Shown here: piece by piece, positions 1-8,970 of the stretch
How positions within the stretch are numbered: the stretch's first letter is position 1
Layout of the letters: each line of letters begins with the position of its first letter
From: Buchnera aphidicola (Protaphis terricola)
GTDB lineage: Bacteria > Pseudomonadota > Gammaproteobacteria > Enterobacterales > Enterobacteriaceae
Length of the DNA: 64,000 nt
Assembly: GCF_964059145.1 (NCBI RefSeq)
Contig: NZ_OZ060405.1
Span: 496,001 to 560,000 of the forward strand
Direction: 5' to 3'
The notes under the pieces: model-generated
Databases searched by the model: none
Told to the model about the DNA's origin: nothing
Seen by the model: the letters and a program-made list of their open reading frames with translations, nothing else
Position numbers and translations under genes: made by a program

Positions 1-759
1 TGTGCTATTATGCATATTATTCACTACTATACAAGAGAAGCCGGAGTTCGTAGTTTAGAACGTGAAATATCTAAAATATGTAGAAAAGTAGTTAAAAAAT
101 TAATTTTAAATAAATCTTTAAAACATATTGAAGTAAATAAAAATAATATAAATAATTTCTTAGGTGTAAAAAGATTTGATTATGGTAGAACAAATCATTT
201 AAATCAAATTGGACAAGTAATAGGATTAGCTTGGACAGAAGTTGGTGGGGAATTATTAACAATTGAAACTGCATGTGTTTCAGGTAAAGGAAAACTTACT
301 TATACTGGTTCTTTAGGTGAAGTTATGCAGGAATCTATTCAAGCAGCATTAACAGTAGTACGTTCTCAAGCAAATAAACTAGGAATTGAAAAAGATTTTT
401 ATGAAAAACATGATATTCATGTTCATGTTCCAGAAGGTGCTACTCCAAAAGACGGACCTAGCGCAGGAATTGCAATGTGTACTGCTATAGTTTCCTCTTT
501 AACTAAAAATCCTGTGAAATCTAATGTTGCTATGACTGGTGAAATTACATTACAAGGAAAAATATTAACTATTGGAGGATTAAAAGAAAAACTTCTTGCA
601 GCACATCGAGGAGGTATAAAAGTAGTTTTAATACCATATGAAAATAAACGTCATTTAGAAGAAATCCCAAAAAATATTCTTTTTGGATTAAAAATATACC
701 CAGTAAAACATATCAAAGAAGTTTTAAAATTAGCACTAGAAAAAACACCATATATATAA
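1..759 (+). CDS. lon: Lon ATP-dependent protease, C-terminal part (5' cut by window edge)
   Basis: Lon is a cytoplasmic AAA+ serine protease that degrades misfolded and some regulatory proteins. The reading frame is open from base 1, so the gene starts before the window; about 252 C-terminal residues remain. They cover the end of the AAA+ lid (YYTREAGVRSLEREI) and the whole peptidase domain. The catalytic serine lies in PKDGPSAGIAMCTA and the catalytic lysine in IGGLKEKLLAAHRGG. The C-terminus ends a few residues earlier than in E. coli Lon. A terminator-like hairpin follows at 787. In E. coli hupB lies between lon and ppiD; here it is absent. The ATPase and N-terminal domains cannot be judged from this window. 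Confidence 0.97.
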   Translation, partial: CAIMHIIHYYTREAGVRSLEREISKICRKVVKKLILNKSLKHIEVNKNNINNFLGVKRFDYGRTNHLNQIGQVIGLAWTEVGGELLTIETACVSGKGKLTYTGSLGEVMQESIQAALTVVRSQANKLGIEKDFYEKHDIHVHVPEGATPKDGPSAGIAMCTAIVSSLTKNPVKSNVAMTGEITLQGKILTIGGLKEKLLAAHRGGIKVVLIPYENKRHLEEIPKNILFGLKIYPVKHIKEVLKLALEKTPYI

Positions 760-786
760 ATATACAATATATTTATATAATAAATT

Positions 787-814
787 AGGCTGGCAAAAGG
801 TTGTCAGCCTTTAT
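787..814 (+). terminator. Rho-independent terminator after lon
   Basis: A 9-bp stem (GGCTGGCAA at 788-796 and TTGTCAGCC at 801-809, one G-U pair) with loop AAGG is followed by TTTAT. It is one of the few GC-containing stretches between genes here and sits 28 bases after the lon stop. Confidence 0.75.
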
Positions 815-870
815 AATAAAATATTATAAAATTTTGATGTAAAATTTAAAATATTTAGGATTTTTATATT

Positions 871-2706
871 ATGATTAAATTTTCTAAACTACGATCAAAA
901 AATATTATAGTTAAATGTATTTTAGGGATAATTATTATATCAATAATATTAAGTACTTTAAATAATTATTTACAAAAAGATACAACACAATACATAGCAA
1001 AAGTTAATGAAGAAAAAATTAATTTTGAAACAATAAAAAATATGTTCGATATTGAATTAGATAAACAAAAAAAAATTCTAGGAAAAAATTTTGATACAGT
1101 CAGTAAGAATAAAACATTTAAAAAAAATATATATAATTATGTTTTATCACAATTAATAAATAATATTTTATTAGAACAATATACGAAAGAAATTGGATTT
1201 AATATAGATCAAAATGAAATTAAAAAAATTATATTAAACTCTGAAATGTTTCAAGAAAATAATAAATTTAATTACAATAAATATTTAAATTATTTAAAAT
1301 TAAATAATTTAACAAATAATGAATATGTAGATTTTATTAAAAAAAAAATAAATACAATTAATTTAATTCAAACTATTGCTGAAACAAATTTTATATTAGA
1401 TAATGAAAAAAAAGATATAATAAAATTATTATCAGAAAAAAGAATAATTAAAAAATCGATTTTAAAAATTAATTCTATAAAAGATCAAAAAATAAATCAA
1501 ACAGAAATTTTAAATTATTTTAAAAAAAATAAAAATAAATTTTACTTTCCAGAAGAATTTAAAATTAGTTATATTCATATAAAACCAAACATATCAAACG
1601 TAATATGTAACAATAATGAAATTAAAAATTGGTATATAAAAAATATAGATAAATATTCAACTAAAGAAAAAAGAAGATATAGTATTATTCAAGTAAAAAC
1701 TAAACAAGAAGCTGATATAATACTATCTAAATTACAAAAAGGAGAAAATTTTGAAAAAATAGCAAAACAAATATCTATAGAACCAATATCTTCTAAAAAA
1801 GGAGGAGACATTGGATGGATATCAGTTAATTTACTTCCTAAAGAAATAAAAAAAGCAAATTTAAATCAAGAAAATCAAATATCTAATATTATTGAATTTA
1901 ATAATGAATTCCTAATTATTAAATTAAATAAAATTTTATTAAAAAAAACAAAAAAAATCTCTGAAGTATTTGATATAATTAAATCTGAAATAAAATATAA
2001 AAAAGCTATATCTAAATTTCTAAATTTAAAAAATAAAATTTTATTTTTATCTAAAAAATATAAAAATAATTTTGATCTAATTGAGGAAAAATCTAAAATA
2101 AAATCTATAGAAACAGATTGGTTTAATATTAATTCTATTCCAGAAGCATTTAAAAATACTACTTTAAAAAAAATAATTTTAAATAAAGAATTTTATGATA
2201 ATAAAAAAATATACGTTTTTGAATTAAATAATCATCAATTCTTTATTTTTACTTTAAAAAAATTTAAAGATAAAAAATTTAAAAAACTTCAAGATATAAA
2301 AAATAATATTATTAATATTTTAAAATATAAAAAAGCTCTTAAACAAACAACAGAAAAAGCAAAAAAAATTGTATTTCAATTAAATAATGGAAATAAAAAA
2401 ATAATAAATCAAGAACATTTATTTTTTAATGATTCCGAAATATTATCTCGATATGATAGCAATCCTATTAAATCTAAAATTTTTTCTATACCATATAGAA
2501 TAAATCAAAAAAATATTTACACTTTCTATCAAGATAAAAATAATGATTTTATTATTGCATTTATATCAAAAGTATATCACGAGAAATTTTCAGAAAAAGA
2601 AGAAGAAATTATTATTAAATACTTAGAAAAAAATAATATTGAAAATATATTAAATTGTATTATTAAAAATCTTCATAAAAAATCAAAAATAATATATAAA
2701 AAATAA
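871..2706 (+). CDS. ppiD: PpiD, inner-membrane periplasmic folding chaperone with a parvulin domain
   Basis: PpiD is anchored in the inner membrane by one N-terminal helix and faces the periplasm, where it helps proteins leaving the Sec translocon. The 611 residues are close to the E. coli length of about 623. The single membrane segment is at about residues 15-33, after a basic N-terminus. A SurA-like N-terminal chaperone region follows, then the parvulin-like domain at about 265-355 (RRYSIIQVKTKQEA; KKGGDIGWI). The order lon-ppiD matches E. coli with hupB deleted. The gene is very lysine- and asparagine-rich and carries an A9 run at 1067-1075. In E. coli the parvulin domain has little isomerase activity, so a chaperone role is likelier than catalysis. 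Confidence 0.93.
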   Translation: MIKFSKLRSKNIIVKCILGIIIISIILSTLNNYLQKDTTQYIAKVNEEKINFETIKNMFDIELDKQKKILGKNFDTVSKNKTFKKNIYNYVLSQLINNILLEQYTKEIGFNIDQNEIKKIILNSEMFQENNKFNYNKYLNYLKLNNLTNNEYVDFIKKKINTINLIQTIAETNFILDNEKKDIIKLLSEKRIIKKSILKINSIKDQKINQTEILNYFKKNKNKFYFPEEFKISYIHIKPNISNVICNNNEIKNWYIKNIDKYSTKEKRRYSIIQVKTKQEADIILSKLQKGENFEKIAKQISIEPISSKKGGDIGWISVNLLPKEIKKANLNQENQISNIIEFNNEFLIIKLNKILLKKTKKISEVFDIIKSEIKYKKAISKFLNLKNKILFLSKKYKNNFDLIEEKSKIKSIETDWFNINSIPEAFKNTTLKKIILNKEFYDNKKIYVFELNNHQFFIFTLKKFKDKKFKKLQDIKNNIINILKYKKALKQTTEKAKKIVFQLNNGNKKIINQEHLFFNDSEILSRYDSNPIKSKIFSIPYRINQKNIYTFYQDKNNDFIIAFISKVYHEKFSEKEEEIIIKYLEKNNIENILNCIIKNLHKKSKIIYKK

Positions 2707-2778
2707 AAAATATATAAATATTTATAATATTTTTTGAAAAATCAGTATAAAATATAAATTATAAATTTGATGAAAAAA

Positions 2779-3489
2779 TTAATTAAAAAAATCAAATTTT
2801 TCTTTTAATGTTTTCATATAATATGAAGGATTAGATTTCCATTTATTTAGTCCTTCATAACGAATAAAACATGATTTACATTTTCCGCATCCATTGCCTT
2901 TTATACCTTTATAACAAGTGACTGTATGATCAATAATAAATTTAGTAGAATTCCAATAATCTGATAACGCCCAGATTTCCGCTTTACTTAAATACATTAA
3001 AGGAGTTTTAAAATTAATTTGATAATTCATACCAATTTTAATAGCATTATTTATCTTATTAATAAACTCGTTTTTACAATCTGGATAACCAGAAAAATCA
3101 ACTGAATTTATACCTAAAATAATAGAATTAATTTTATGATTGAAAGCATAGATAGAAGATAAAGTTAAAAATAAAATATTTCTTCCTGGAACAAAAGTAC
3201 TAGGCAATAAAGAATTTAATGGATGATTATTATGTATAGAAATACTTTTATCTGTTAAACTACTTTTAAAGAGGTTACTTAAACATTTAATATCAATAAA
3301 TTTATGTTTTTTTACTTTAAAATATTTTGATATAAAACGAGAAGAATTTAATTCAGATTTATGTAATTGATTATAATTAAAAGTAAGACAGTAAATATTT
3401 TTATATAAATTAGAATAATGTATTAAACAAGTTGTTGAATCTTGTCCACCGCTAAAAACTATTAATATTTTTTTTGATTTTTTAGTCAT
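2779..3489 (-). CDS. queC: QueC, 7-cyano-7-deazaguanine (preQ0) synthase
   Basis: QueC uses ATP and ammonia to convert 7-carboxy-7-deazaguanine to preQ0, a precursor of the queuosine base of some tRNAs. The N-terminal PP-loop is clear (FSGGQDSTTC, about residues 12-21). A C-terminal cysteine cluster (CYKGIKGNGCGKCKSC, about 192-207) matches the family's zinc site. At 236 residues it is full length (E. coli about 231). Its place between ppiD and mdlA, on the opposite strand, matches E. coli order after loss of the genes between. No other queuosine gene is in this window, so pathway completeness is unknown. It converges with ppiD and diverges from mdlA. Confidence 0.95.
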   Translation of the reverse strand: MTKKSKKILIVFSGGQDSTTCLIHYSNLYKNIYCLTFNYNQLHKSELNSSRFISKYFKVKKHKFIDIKCLSNLFKSSLTDKSISIHNNHPLNSLLPSTFVPGRNILFLTLSSIYAFNHKINSIILGINSVDFSGYPDCKNEFINKINNAIKIGMNYQINFKTPLMYLSKAEIWALSDYWNSTKFIIDHTVTCYKGIKGNGCGKCKSCFIRYEGLNKWKSNPSYYMKTLKEKFDFFN

Positions 3490-3652
3490 CTTTTACACTT
3501 AATTTTTTTGAAAATATTATAATCAATATTATATATTAAATTATATAAAAAATATTTTATATTTATAATTTTAAAAAGATAAAACATATTAAAAAAATAT
3601 AATATTAAATATATGCTTTTTTTTAATATTTTAAAAAATTTAGGATTATTCC

Positions 3653-5395
3653 GTGAGATTATTTAATCAATTAAAATGGTATTTTATACAAGAATGGAAA
3701 CGCTATTTAGGATCTATTATTTTATTAATAACAATAGCAATTTTACAATTAATACCACCTAAAATAATTGGAATTTTAATAGATCTAATTATTAAAGAAA
3801 AAACAAATAGTATTAGAATATTACCATGGGTTTTGATTATTTTATTAATTGCAGTTATTGTATATATTTTAAGATGTATATGGAGGATTCTTTTATTTGG
3901 AGCCTCTTATAATCTTGCAACTGAACTACGTGTAAAATTTTATTCATATTTAAGCAATCAAAGTCAAATATTTTTTTTAAAATATCGTACTGGTGATTTA
4001 ATTGCTAGAGCTACTAATGATGTTGATCGTGTTGTTTTTGCAGCCGGAGAAGGTGTATTAACACTAGTAGATTCATCTATTATGGGATTATCTGTATTAA
4101 TAATCATGATTACTCAAATTAGTTTTGTATTAACAATAATTGCACTCATACCTATGCCTATTATGGCTTTTTTAATTAAAAAATATGGTCAAGAGCTTCA
4201 TAACAAATTTAGAAATGCACAACATTCATTTTCTTTGTTAAATAATCAAACACAAGAAATATTAACTAGTATTCGAATGATTCGATCATTTGGACTTGAA
4301 GAGAATCAATTAAAAAAATTTAACAATATTGTTCAAAATGCTGGTAAAAATAATATGAAAGTTGCTAAAATAGATGCTCGTTTTGATCCAGTAATTTATT
4401 TATCAGTAGCATTTTCTAATTTATTATCTATTACAGTAGGTGGATATTTAGTATGGAATAATATTATTACTATAGGTCAATTAACAAGTTTTATTATGTA
4501 TCTAGGATTAATGATTTGGCCAATGTTAGCATTAGCATGGATGTTTAATATTGTTGAAAGAGGAAGTGCTGCATGGGAAAGAATTTATTCTATTGTTAAT
4601 AAAAAACTATATATAGAAGATGGTCAAAAAAAAATATCAAATATTGCAAAAAATATATATGTAAATATTAATACATTTTTTTATCCAAATAATAATACTC
4701 CATCTTTAAAAAATATTAAATTTAATCTTTATCCTGGACAAATCCTAGGAATTTGTGGTCCTACTGGATCCGGAAAAAGTACATTACTTAAATTAATTCA
4801 ACGACAATTTAAAATTACTAATGGTGAAATAATTTATGATTCAATTTCATTATTAAAATTTAAAATTAATTATTGGAGAAGTAAAATTGCTGTTGTAAAT
4901 CAAACTTCATTTTTATTTTCAGATAATATATATAATAATATCGCTTTAGGAAAACCTAATGCATCTTTTAATGAAATAAAAAGAGTAGCAAAATTAGCAG
5001 ATATACATAAAGATATTGTATACTTACCTAATGGTTATAAAACTCAAGTAGGTGAACGAGGTGTAATGTTATCTGGTGGTCAAAAACAACGTATTTCTAT
5101 AGCTAGAGCGCTATTATTAAACACAGAGATATTAATTTTAGATGATGCTTTATCTGCAGTGGATGGCAATACTGAAAATAATATTTTAAATAATTTAAAA
5201 ATATGGAAAAAAAAAGAAAATTCATTGATAATTGTTTCTCATCGTTTATCAAGTTTGATTTTTTCAGATAAAATTCTCGTTATTAATAAAGGTGTAATTA
5301 TTCAAAAAGGACACCATAAAAAATTAATTAAAGAAAAAAATTGGTATCAATCTATGTATAATTATCAACAATCTAAAAATGTTGAAAATATTTAA
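3653..5395 (+). CDS. mdlA: MdlA, ABC exporter half-transporter
   Basis: One half of a type-I heterodimeric ABC exporter in the inner membrane; the partner is MdlB. The substrate is not known. About six membrane helices lie in residues 1-310. The ATPase domain has Walker [10 protein letters not shown] (about 369-377), signature LSGGQKQR (about 474) and Walker B ILILDDA, where the usual catalytic glutamate is aspartate; the H-loop is VSHR. E. coli MdlA has the same aspartate, so this is a family trait that makes one ATP site degenerate. The start is GTG, supported by AGGA just upstream and by the E. coli-like MRLF beginning. mdlB follows after 21 bases, so the two are cotranscribed. Confidence 0.95.
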   Translation: MRLFNQLKWYFIQEWKRYLGSIILLITIAILQLIPPKIIGILIDLIIKEKTNSIRILPWVLIILLIAVIVYILRCIWRILLFGASYNLATELRVKFYSYLSNQSQIFFLKYRTGDLIARATNDVDRVVFAAGEGVLTLVDSSIMGLSVLIIMITQISFVLTIIALIPMPIMAFLIKKYGQELHNKFRNAQHSFSLLNNQTQEILTSIRMIRSFGLEENQLKKFNNIVQNAGKNNMKVAKIDARFDPVIYLSVAFSNLLSITVGGYLVWNNIITIGQLTSFIMYLGLMIWPMLALAWMFNIVERGSAAWERIYSIVNKKLYIEDGQKKISNIAKNIYVNINTFFYPNNNTPSLKNIKFNLYPGQILGICGPTGSGKSTLLKLIQRQFKITNGEIIYDSISLLKFKINYWRSKIAVVNQTSFLFSDNIYNNIALGKPNASFNEIKRVAKLADIHKDIVYLPNGYKTQVGERGVMLSGGQKQRISIARALLLNTEILILDDALSAVDGNTENNILNNLKIWKKKENSLIIVSHRLSSLIFSDKILVINKGVIIQKGHHKKLIKEKNWYQSMYNYQQSKNVENI

Positions 5396-5416
5396 AAAAA
5401 ATGAGAAATTTATCAT

Positions 5417-7159
5417 ATGGATCATTTAATAGAATTTTGGCCAATTTTAAAACGTTTATTAAATTATGCAGCATTATGGAAAAAAAAAATCATATTAGCA
5501 TTTTTTTTACTAATAGGCGGTTCTATTTCAGAAGTTTTAGGTCCAGTTTTAATTAGTTATTTTATCAATAATATTTTATCTAAACATCAATTTTATTTTC
5601 AATCAATATTTATTATTATAATTACATTTATTATATTACAAATATTAGCAGTTTTTTTTAACTATTTTCAAAGTATTTATTTTAATAAAATAGCTGTAGA
5701 AGTGATTAATAAATTACGTCATGATGTTATGAATTCAGCAATACAACAACCTATTTGCCAATTTGATTCACAACCTATTGGTCAAATAATTTCTAAAGTC
5801 ACAAACGATACTGAGGTAATCAGAGAACTATATGATACTGTTGCTCCTACTTTATTTCGCAACATCACATTAATTTTTGTTATATTATTTGCAATGTTTA
5901 CTCTCGATTGGCATATGGCGATAATCGCAGTTTTTATTATACCTTTAGTTATAATAATTATGTCATTATACCAATATTACAGTACTCCATTACTTCGAGA
6001 TGTCAGATATTATTTAGCAAATATTAATAATAAATTTAATGAGATTATTAATGGAATTAATGTAATTCAACAATTTAGACAAGAAAAAAGATTTCAAAAA
6101 AGTATTTATAATACTAGTCAATTACACTATTTAGCAAGAATGAAAATATTAAAATTAGATGGTTTTTTATTAAGACCACTATTAAGCTTAATATCAGCAT
6201 TGATGTTATGTAGTTTTATTTTTTCATTTAGCTATTTTCAAAATAAAATATTTGAAGTAGGTATATTATATGCTTTTATTACATATCTTGGACGTCTTAA
6301 TGAACCGTTAATTTCAATCACTATTCAACAATCTATATTGCAACAAGCAATAGTAGCTGGAGAAAGAATATTTTCTCTTGTTGATTCAAAAAAACAAGAA
6401 TATGGAGGGAATAAACAAACTTTTAAAACTGGTAAAGTAAATATTAAAAACCTCACATTTAATTATTTAAACAATCAAAAAAATATACTTGATAATATTA
6501 ATATAAAAATTCCATCTAAAAGTTTTGTTGCATTTGTAGGACATACAGGTAGTGGAAAAAGTACTTTAGCTAATTTATTAATGGGATATTATCCAATAAA
6601 AAATGGAGAAATATATCTTGATGATAAACCTATTAATTCTATAAGTCATGATGTATTAAGAAAAAATATTTTAATGGTACAACAAGACCCAATCGTATTG
6701 GCAGATACTTTTTTTACTAACATCACTTTAGGAAGAAAAATATCAGAAAATCAAGTATGGAAAGTATTAAAAATTGTTAATCTTTTTGATTTAGTTAAAT
6801 CAATGCCAAAAGGTTTATATTCAATTTTAGGGGAAGAAGGAAATACTTTATCAGTAGGGCAAAAACAATTATTATCTATTGCTAGAATACTCGTAAAAAA
6901 ACCAAAAATACTAATATTAGATGAGGCAACTGCTAATATTGATTCTGGAACAGAGCAATTAATTCAAAAAACTTTAACTTCTATAAAAAAAAATATCACA
7001 TTAATTATTATAGCACATAGATTATCTACAATAGTTGATGCTGATTTAATTGTTGTTCTAGAAAGAGGTAAAGTTGTTGAATGTGGTACTCATAAAGAAT
7101 TATTTAACATAAAAGGATATTATTCAAAAATGTATAAATATCAATTATCTAAATATTAA
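5417..7159 (+). CDS. mdlB: MdlB, ABC exporter half-transporter
   Basis: This is the second half of the MdlAB exporter: an N-terminal membrane domain of about six helices (residues 25-320) fused to an ATPase domain. Walker A is GHTGSGKST (about 375-383), the signature is LSVGQKQ, and Walker B is ILILDEA with the catalytic glutamate present. The LSVGQ variant also occurs in E. coli MdlB. The pairing is therefore a degenerate site contributed by MdlA and a canonical one by MdlB. It is 580 residues, full length, and 21 bases after mdlA. The glnK, amtB and tesB genes that follow it in E. coli are missing; the next gene is the 4.5S RNA on the other strand. Confidence 0.95.
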   Translation: MDHLIEFWPILKRLLNYAALWKKKIILAFFLLIGGSISEVLGPVLISYFINNILSKHQFYFQSIFIIIITFIILQILAVFFNYFQSIYFNKIAVEVINKLRHDVMNSAIQQPICQFDSQPIGQIISKVTNDTEVIRELYDTVAPTLFRNITLIFVILFAMFTLDWHMAIIAVFIIPLVIIIMSLYQYYSTPLLRDVRYYLANINNKFNEIINGINVIQQFRQEKRFQKSIYNTSQLHYLARMKILKLDGFLLRPLLSLISALMLCSFIFSFSYFQNKIFEVGILYAFITYLGRLNEPLISITIQQSILQQAIVAGERIFSLVDSKKQEYGGNKQTFKTGKVNIKNLTFNYLNNQKNILDNINIKIPSKSFVAFVGHTGSGKSTLANLLMGYYPIKNGEIYLDDKPINSISHDVLRKNILMVQQDPIVLADTFFTNITLGRKISENQVWKVLKIVNLFDLVKSMPKGLYSILGEEGNTLSVGQKQLLSIARILVKKPKILILDEATANIDSGTEQLIQKTLTSIKKNITLIIIAHRLSTIVDADLIVVLERGKVVECGTHKELFNIKGYYSKMYKYQLSKY

Positions 7160-7167
7160 ACATAAAA

Positions 7168-7276
7168 AAAGATCCTGCTAGTTGTATCAAAACACCTGCA
7201 TGAATTGATTTAGCTGCTTCTTTCCAGATCTGACTCATTATTCAACTTAACAGTGTTCAGGACTAACAGGATCTTT
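7168..7276 (-). ncRNA. ffs: 4.5S RNA (signal recognition particle RNA)
   Basis: On the minus strand the segment reads GTCAGATCTGGAAAGAAGC around 7210-7232, matching the conserved SRP domain IV of E. coli 4.5S RNA: a GGAA tetraloop with the asymmetric and symmetric loops that bind Ffh. The ends pair as AAAGATCCTG (7276 downward) with CAGGATCTTT (up to 7168), closing the expected long hairpin of about 109 nt. A U-run follows the 3' end (7170-7164), fitting an intrinsic terminator. The tetraloop is closed by U-A here instead of C-G as in E. coli. A promoter candidate lies at 7312-7340. The ends are estimated from pairing. Confidence 0.9.
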
Positions 7277-7277
7277 T

Positions 7278-7307
7278 AAATTCCATTTTTTATAAAAAAT
7301 GGAATTT
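7278..7307. repeat. 30-base perfect palindrome beside the 4.5S RNA gene
   Basis: AAATTCCATTTTTTA (7278-7292) is followed immediately by its exact reverse complement (7293-7307). It lies one base outside the closing helix of 4.5S RNA, just downstream of the predicted ffs promoter. It could be the hairpin leader of the 4.5S precursor, or a terminator for mdlB on the plus strand. Confidence 0.85.
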
Positions 7308-7311
7308 CATT

Positions 7312-7340
7312 ATTTTATACACGAAATATATAATTTACAA
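7312..7340 (-). promoter_or_regulatory. Candidate sigma-70 promoter for the 4.5S RNA
   Basis: On the minus strand TTGTAA (7340-7335), a 17-base spacer and TAAAAT (7317-7312) precede the 4.5S gene. An overlapping TATAAA lies at 7319-7314. The predicted start near 7305 would give a 5' leader of about 28 nt. Confidence 0.45.
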
Positions 7341-7393
7341 CTAATATATAAAAAATTTTTTAATTTTTTATTTGAAATAACAATTTTAAAAAA

Positions 7394-8509
7394 ATGAACT
7401 ACCAAATACTAGCAAGAAAGTACCGCCCTCAATCTTTTAAAGAAATTATTGGTCAAGAGAATATTATAACTGCTATATGTAATAGCATAGATCTTGGTAG
7501 AATTCATCATGCATGGTTATTATCTGGTACAAGAGGTGTAGGAAAAACAACTATTGCACGATTATTAGCTAAAAGTTTAAATTGTAATCTTAAAATTAAT
7601 TCTGTGCCTTGCAGAATATGTATGATTTGTAAAGAAATAGAGAAAGGAATATCTTTAGATTTTATTGAAATAGATGCAGCTTCAAAAACAAAGGTAGAAG
7701 AAATAAAAGAAATTTTAGACAATATTTATTATGCCCCAGTTAAAAGTAGATTTAAAATATATCTAATTGATGAAGTGCATATGCTTTCTAAACATAGTTT
7801 TAATGCACTTTTAAAAACTCTTGAGGAACCACCGAAACATATTAAATTTATTTTAGCAACAACTAACATTGAAAAAATACCTAAAACTATCGTATCTCGT
7901 TGTTTATATTTTCAACTAAATATATTATCTGAAAATAATATTTTTAATTTTTTAGAATCTATTTTAAATAAAGAAAATATTAATGCTCATCAAGATGCTT
8001 TAAAAATAATAGCTAATTATTCAAAAGGAAGTATGAGAGACGCATTAAATTTACTAGAACATGCTATCAGCTTTAGCAATAATAATATAAATGTAAAAAA
8101 TATCAATAAAATGTTAGGTATACCAAATAAAGAAAATATTTATCTATTAACTAAATTTTTATTAAATCAAGATTATAAAAATATGATGTGTATATTAAAT
8201 AAAATAAATAAACTAAATATTGAATGGGAAAATATTTTAATAGAAATATTACGTATATTATATCATCTTGCTATGATAAAGTTATATCCTTTAGAATGGA
8301 ATAATGTTTTTCCTAAAGAATATCAAAAAAAAATACAAAAAATAGCATATGAAAATACAAAAAAAAATATTCAAATATGTTATAAAATTTTATTAAATGG
8401 AAGAAAAGAATTAATTTTTTCACCGAATCATAAAATAGGTGTAAAAATGACTTTATTATCAGCAATGACAAAAATAAAATATGAAAATAATAAAAAAAAT
8501 AATAAATAA
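7394..8509 (+). CDS. dnaX: DnaX, DNA polymerase III clamp-loader subunit (short, gamma-like)
   Basis: DnaX is the ATPase subunit of the clamp loader that opens the beta clamp and places it on primed DNA. Walker A is GTRGVGKTT (about residues 45-53), four zinc cysteines lie in NC..PCRICMIC, Walker B is LIDEVHML, and the sensor is TIVSRC. The protein is only 371 residues against about 643 for E. coli tau, ending after the collar domain. The tau-specific regions that bind DnaB and the polymerase alpha subunit are missing. Two A9 runs (8325-8333 and 8359-8367) lie near the 3' end. There is no clear ribosome binding site. ybaB follows after 42 bases, as in E. coli. Confidence 0.95.
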   Translation: MNYQILARKYRPQSFKEIIGQENIITAICNSIDLGRIHHAWLLSGTRGVGKTTIARLLAKSLNCNLKINSVPCRICMICKEIEKGISLDFIEIDAASKTKVEEIKEILDNIYYAPVKSRFKIYLIDEVHMLSKHSFNALLKTLEEPPKHIKFILATTNIEKIPKTIVSRCLYFQLNILSENNIFNFLESILNKENINAHQDALKIIANYSKGSMRDALNLLEHAISFSNNNINVKNINKMLGIPNKENIYLLTKFLLNQDYKNMMCILNKINKLNIEWENILIEILRILYHLAMIKLYPLEWNNVFPKEYQKKIQKIAYENTKKNIQICYKILLNGRKELIFSPNHKIGVKMTLLSAMTKIKYENNKKNNK

Positions 8510-8551
8510 ATTTATTTTTTAAAAATATTTTACAATATAAGTGAGAAAAAT

Positions 8552-8884
8552 ATGTTTAATAAAGGTGGTTTAGGAAATTTAATGAAACAAGCGCAACAAA
8601 TGCAAGAAAAAATGGCTCAAATACAAGAAGAAATAGCTAAAATGGAAGTTACAGGAGAAGCCGGAGCAGGATTGGTCAAAGTTACTATTAATGGTGCACA
8701 TAACTGCAGAAGAATAGAAATTGACTCAAGTTTATTAAAAGATGAAGATAAAGATATGCTAGAAGATTTAGCAGCTGCTGCATTTAATGATGCTACTAGA
8801 AGAATATCTGAAGTGCAAAAGAAAAAAATGTCGGCTATATCTACAGGGATGCAACTTCCATCAGGATTTAATATGCCAATTTAA
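8552..8884 (+). CDS. ybaB: YbaB/EbfC family nucleoid-associated protein
   Basis: A small dimeric DNA-binding protein of the YbaB/EbfC family; its exact role is unsettled. The 110 residues match E. coli YbaB almost end to end. The N-terminal helix [17 protein letters not shown] is followed by the beta-rich core with [19 protein letters not shown] and a helical C-terminus ending [10 protein letters not shown]. It lies directly after dnaX, as in E. coli, and is probably cotranscribed; a GTGAG motif precedes the ATG. The recR gene that follows ybaB in E. coli is gone, leaving 86 bases before htpG. Base composition is less biased than in dnaX, which suggests stronger constraint. Confidence 0.93.
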   Translation: MFNKGGLGNLMKQAQQMQEKMAQIQEEIAKMEVTGEAGAGLVKVTINGAHNCRRIEIDSSLLKDEDKDMLEDLAAAAFNDATRRISEVQKKKMSAISTGMQLPSGFNMPI

Positions 8885-8970
8885 ATAAATTAAAAAATTT
8901 AAAAAATTATTCCTAATAAATACTTTTAATTAATAATACAATATTTTAATAAATAAAAGGATTCTTTTTT

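Noticed and set aside
92-274. 60-codon open frame opposite lon
   Set aside because: Antisense shadow of the conserved Lon domain; composition is only that expected from A/T bias.
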